From the NCBI GenBank assembly GCA_021299565.1, contig JAJTHA010000148.1, forward strand, positions 1-7,029: a stretch of DNA of 7,029 nucleotides. The letters are read 5' to 3'. Source of the DNA: Candidatus Caenarcanales bacterium (GTDB lineage Bacteria > Cyanobacteriota > Vampirovibrionia > LMEP-6097). The notes beneath the pieces were generated by a model that saw only the letters and a list, made by a program, of their open reading frames with translations, made no database searches and was not told the origin of the DNA. The position numbers and the translations under genes were made by a program. Positions 5,981 to 7,029 of the stretch are shown here, piece by piece (the stretch's first letter is position 1; every line of letters starts with the position of its first letter).

Positions 5981-6131
5981 GATCCGCTTGCTGAATTAGA
6001 ATTTATAACATAGCAGCATAAGGGCTTGCCGCATAGAAAAAATAAGACGTTTTCTGGTTAAAGTTTATTTCATCAAGACAAAAATTAGGGGTTTTCCTTA
6101 GTTATCCCATTTATCAATTATCTAGAATTGT
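5981..6131. other. Divergent intergenic region, nrdA and the 262-aa gene
   Basis: This AT-rich 151-bp stretch lies between divergently read genes and should hold both promoters. For nrdA the best site is an extended -10 (6002-6010, minus). On the plus strand TAGAAT at 6123-6128 resembles a -10, but it sits so close to the 6132 ATG that transcription would start at or after it. A dyad, CAATT-ATCTAG-AATTG, occupies 6115-6130. No clear -35 is seen for either direction. Confidence 0.6.
6002..6010 (-). promoter_or_regulatory. Possible extended -10 promoter for nrdA
   Basis: The minus strand reads TGTTATAAA, an extended -10 (TGn followed by TATAAA, five of six matches to TATAAT), 22 bp upstream of the first nrdA ATG. 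No good -35 lies 16-18 bp further up, which extended -10 promoters can tolerate. If used, the NrdR boxes would lie about 45-95 bp downstream of the transcription start, less usual than overlap with the promoter. Confidence 0.35.
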
Positions 6132-6920
6132 ATGCTTTTTATCCTTATGGTGATTTCAAACAATTTTTATCCTTTAAACGTACTCTCAACTTTGGGCATA
6201 AGCAGGCTCAAAGATTTTGATGGTCCTAAGCTGCCAGAGCAACTAGCGAACTATCTAGATCAAATCATTCAGGGCGATGATCACAAATCTTTGAAAGAAC
6301 TTGCTCCAAAAGTGATCGAGGCAGCTGAAGAAATAGCAAAAACAAATCCTATCGTTGCTTTAAATGCTCTTAATGCGCTGATGGGATCACATGATAGGGA
6401 AATGCAAAATGACTATTCCCAAATGCAGCCAGGAGCTAATCAAAAGGCCTTTGATCGCATCAACCAATATATAGTAGGTCAAAGAGATTGTTACGTAAAA
6501 ATTGCAAGTGATGCCGGAATATCATCAAGTGGCTTATTAATTACTATTAGTGATCAAAATAAATTTGATAATTTTATGGATAATCTAAAAGCCCACAAAG
6601 ATAAAATAAGCGAGGATCAAAAAGCCTTTTTTTATGAATTCATGAGTGATTTGGGGATGAAGATCATGACTTCAATTTGGGACAATGATGATTCGAATGC
6701 TTTTGGAAAACACGAAAAACATCTTGCTCATCTTGAAGCAATTGGTATAAATAAAGTAACAAAGTATCATGGAGATATCCCTATAGATATGGCTAATTTA
6801 AAAGAACTGGTAGAAGGTATGAAACTAGGTCTTGCGCATAATGATCAAGATGCAGTGAATCACATGAAAGAAGAAATCGAGAAGATACTTCAGCCTCTAT
6901 TTACAGATCCCACTAACTAG
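6132..6920 (+). CDS. Hypothetical helical, acidic 262-residue protein
   Basis: I do not recognise this protein. The frame runs from an ATG at 6132 to a TAG at 6918-6920. It looks almost wholly helical and is rich in Asp, Lys, Asn and Met, with helix-like segments such as LPEQLANYLDQIIQG and LKELAPKVIEAAEEIAK. The first 20 residues are hydrophobic but lack the positive N-region and cleavage site of a normal signal peptide. Residues 184-195 (DNDDSNAFGKHE) fit an EF-hand calcium loop, with acidic or polar ligands at 1, 3 and 5, Phe at 8 and Glu at 12, but Asn in place of Gly at 6; helices flank it. The start is uncertain: no Shine-Dalgarno site precedes 6132, and ATG at 6147 or a later start is possible. 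It is divergent from nrdA, and another plus-strand frame starts 14 bp after it. Confidence 0.75.
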   Translation: MLFILMVISNNFYPLNVLSTLGISRLKDFDGPKLPEQLANYLDQIIQGDDHKSLKELAPKVIEAAEEIAKTNPIVALNALNALMGSHDREMQNDYSQMQPGANQKAFDRINQYIVGQRDCYVKIASDAGISSSGLLITISDQNKFDNFMDNLKAHKDKISEDQKAFFYEFMSDLGMKIMTSIWDNDDSNAFGKHEKHLAHLEAIGINKVTKYHGDIPIDMANLKELVEGMKLGLAHNDQDAVNHMKEEIEKILQPLFTDPTN

Positions 6921-6934
6921 ACCTTGAATTTTTT

Positions 6935-7029
6935 ATGAGTATAACGAAGACCCAAAACCAAATCCTCAAAGATATCAAAACCCGCGGCAATAAATATATG
7001 TCTACTGATATGACTACTACAGATGATCC
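6935..7029 (+). CDS. Start of a further plus-strand gene (cut by window end)
   Basis: An ATG at 6935 opens a frame that stays open to the window end, giving 31 codons plus two bases: MSITKTQNQILKDIKTRGNK followed by a Thr- and Asp-rich stretch. It begins 14 bp after the stop of the 262-residue gene with no terminator between, so the two are probably co-transcribed. No Shine-Dalgarno site is seen, as is common in this window. The fragment is too short to assign, and a chance open frame cannot be excluded. Confidence 0.5.
   Translation, partial: MSITKTQNQILKDIKTRGNKYMSTDMTTTDD

Noticed and set aside
5981..6131. Cobalamin riboswitch upstream of the reductase
   Set aside because: The enzyme has class I residues (NLCSEI, YY pair) and does not need B12; the region is short and shows no cobalamin-box pattern.

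Overview
This AT-rich bacterial window is mostly housekeeping: a block of six minus-strand genes, flanked on each side by plus-strand genes I cannot name. An intracellular or host-associated alphaproteobacterium of the Rickettsiales type fits best. The reasons are the AT-rich codon use, weak or absent Shine-Dalgarno sites, a separate GatC subunit (indirect tRNA aminoacylation), and a palindromic intergenic repeat that from memory resembles the CTGGAT-GCCACG / CTCGC-ATGAC repeats of Rickettsiales genomes. That placement is an inference, not a proof.

Layout. Positions 2-469 (+) hold the 3' end of an unrecognised acidic protein with one calcium-loop-like motif; it overlaps the end of pyrG tail to tail by 14 bp. 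Positions 456-2749 (-) are a compact three-gene unit read ychJ-like, gatC, pyrG: a SEC-C/YchJ-family protein, the small subunit of the tRNA-dependent amidotransferase, and CTP synthase. Positions 2750-3027 are non-coding, with a roughly 100-bp two-armed palindrome and a second hairpin. Positions 3028-5980 (-) are a second compact unit read nrdA, ybaB, recR, with 0 and 1 nt between genes: class I ribonucleotide reductase large subunit, the EbfC/YbaB nucleoid protein and the RecR recombination mediator. Positions 5981-6131 are the divergent intergenic region. Positions 6132-6920 (+) encode an unrecognised 262-aa helical protein, followed 14 bp later by the first 31 codons of another plus-strand gene that runs off the window.

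How the genes fit together. pyrG makes CTP and nrdA reduces ribonucleotides to deoxyribonucleotides, while YbaB and RecR act on the nucleoid and in recombinational repair, so the second unit links dNTP supply to repair. nrdB, gatA and gatB are not in the window. The best regulatory signal is a near-consensus NrdR box at the 5' end of nrdA, with a weaker second box exactly 32 bp away. It also questions the first possible nrdA start. I found no defence system, CRISPR array, transposase, phage gene or new pathway. The most unusual items are the NrdR box inside the nrdA reading frame, the palindrome whose two inner hairpins differ by compensatory changes, nrdA lying where dnaX usually precedes ybaB-recR, and the two unrecognised plus-strand proteins.
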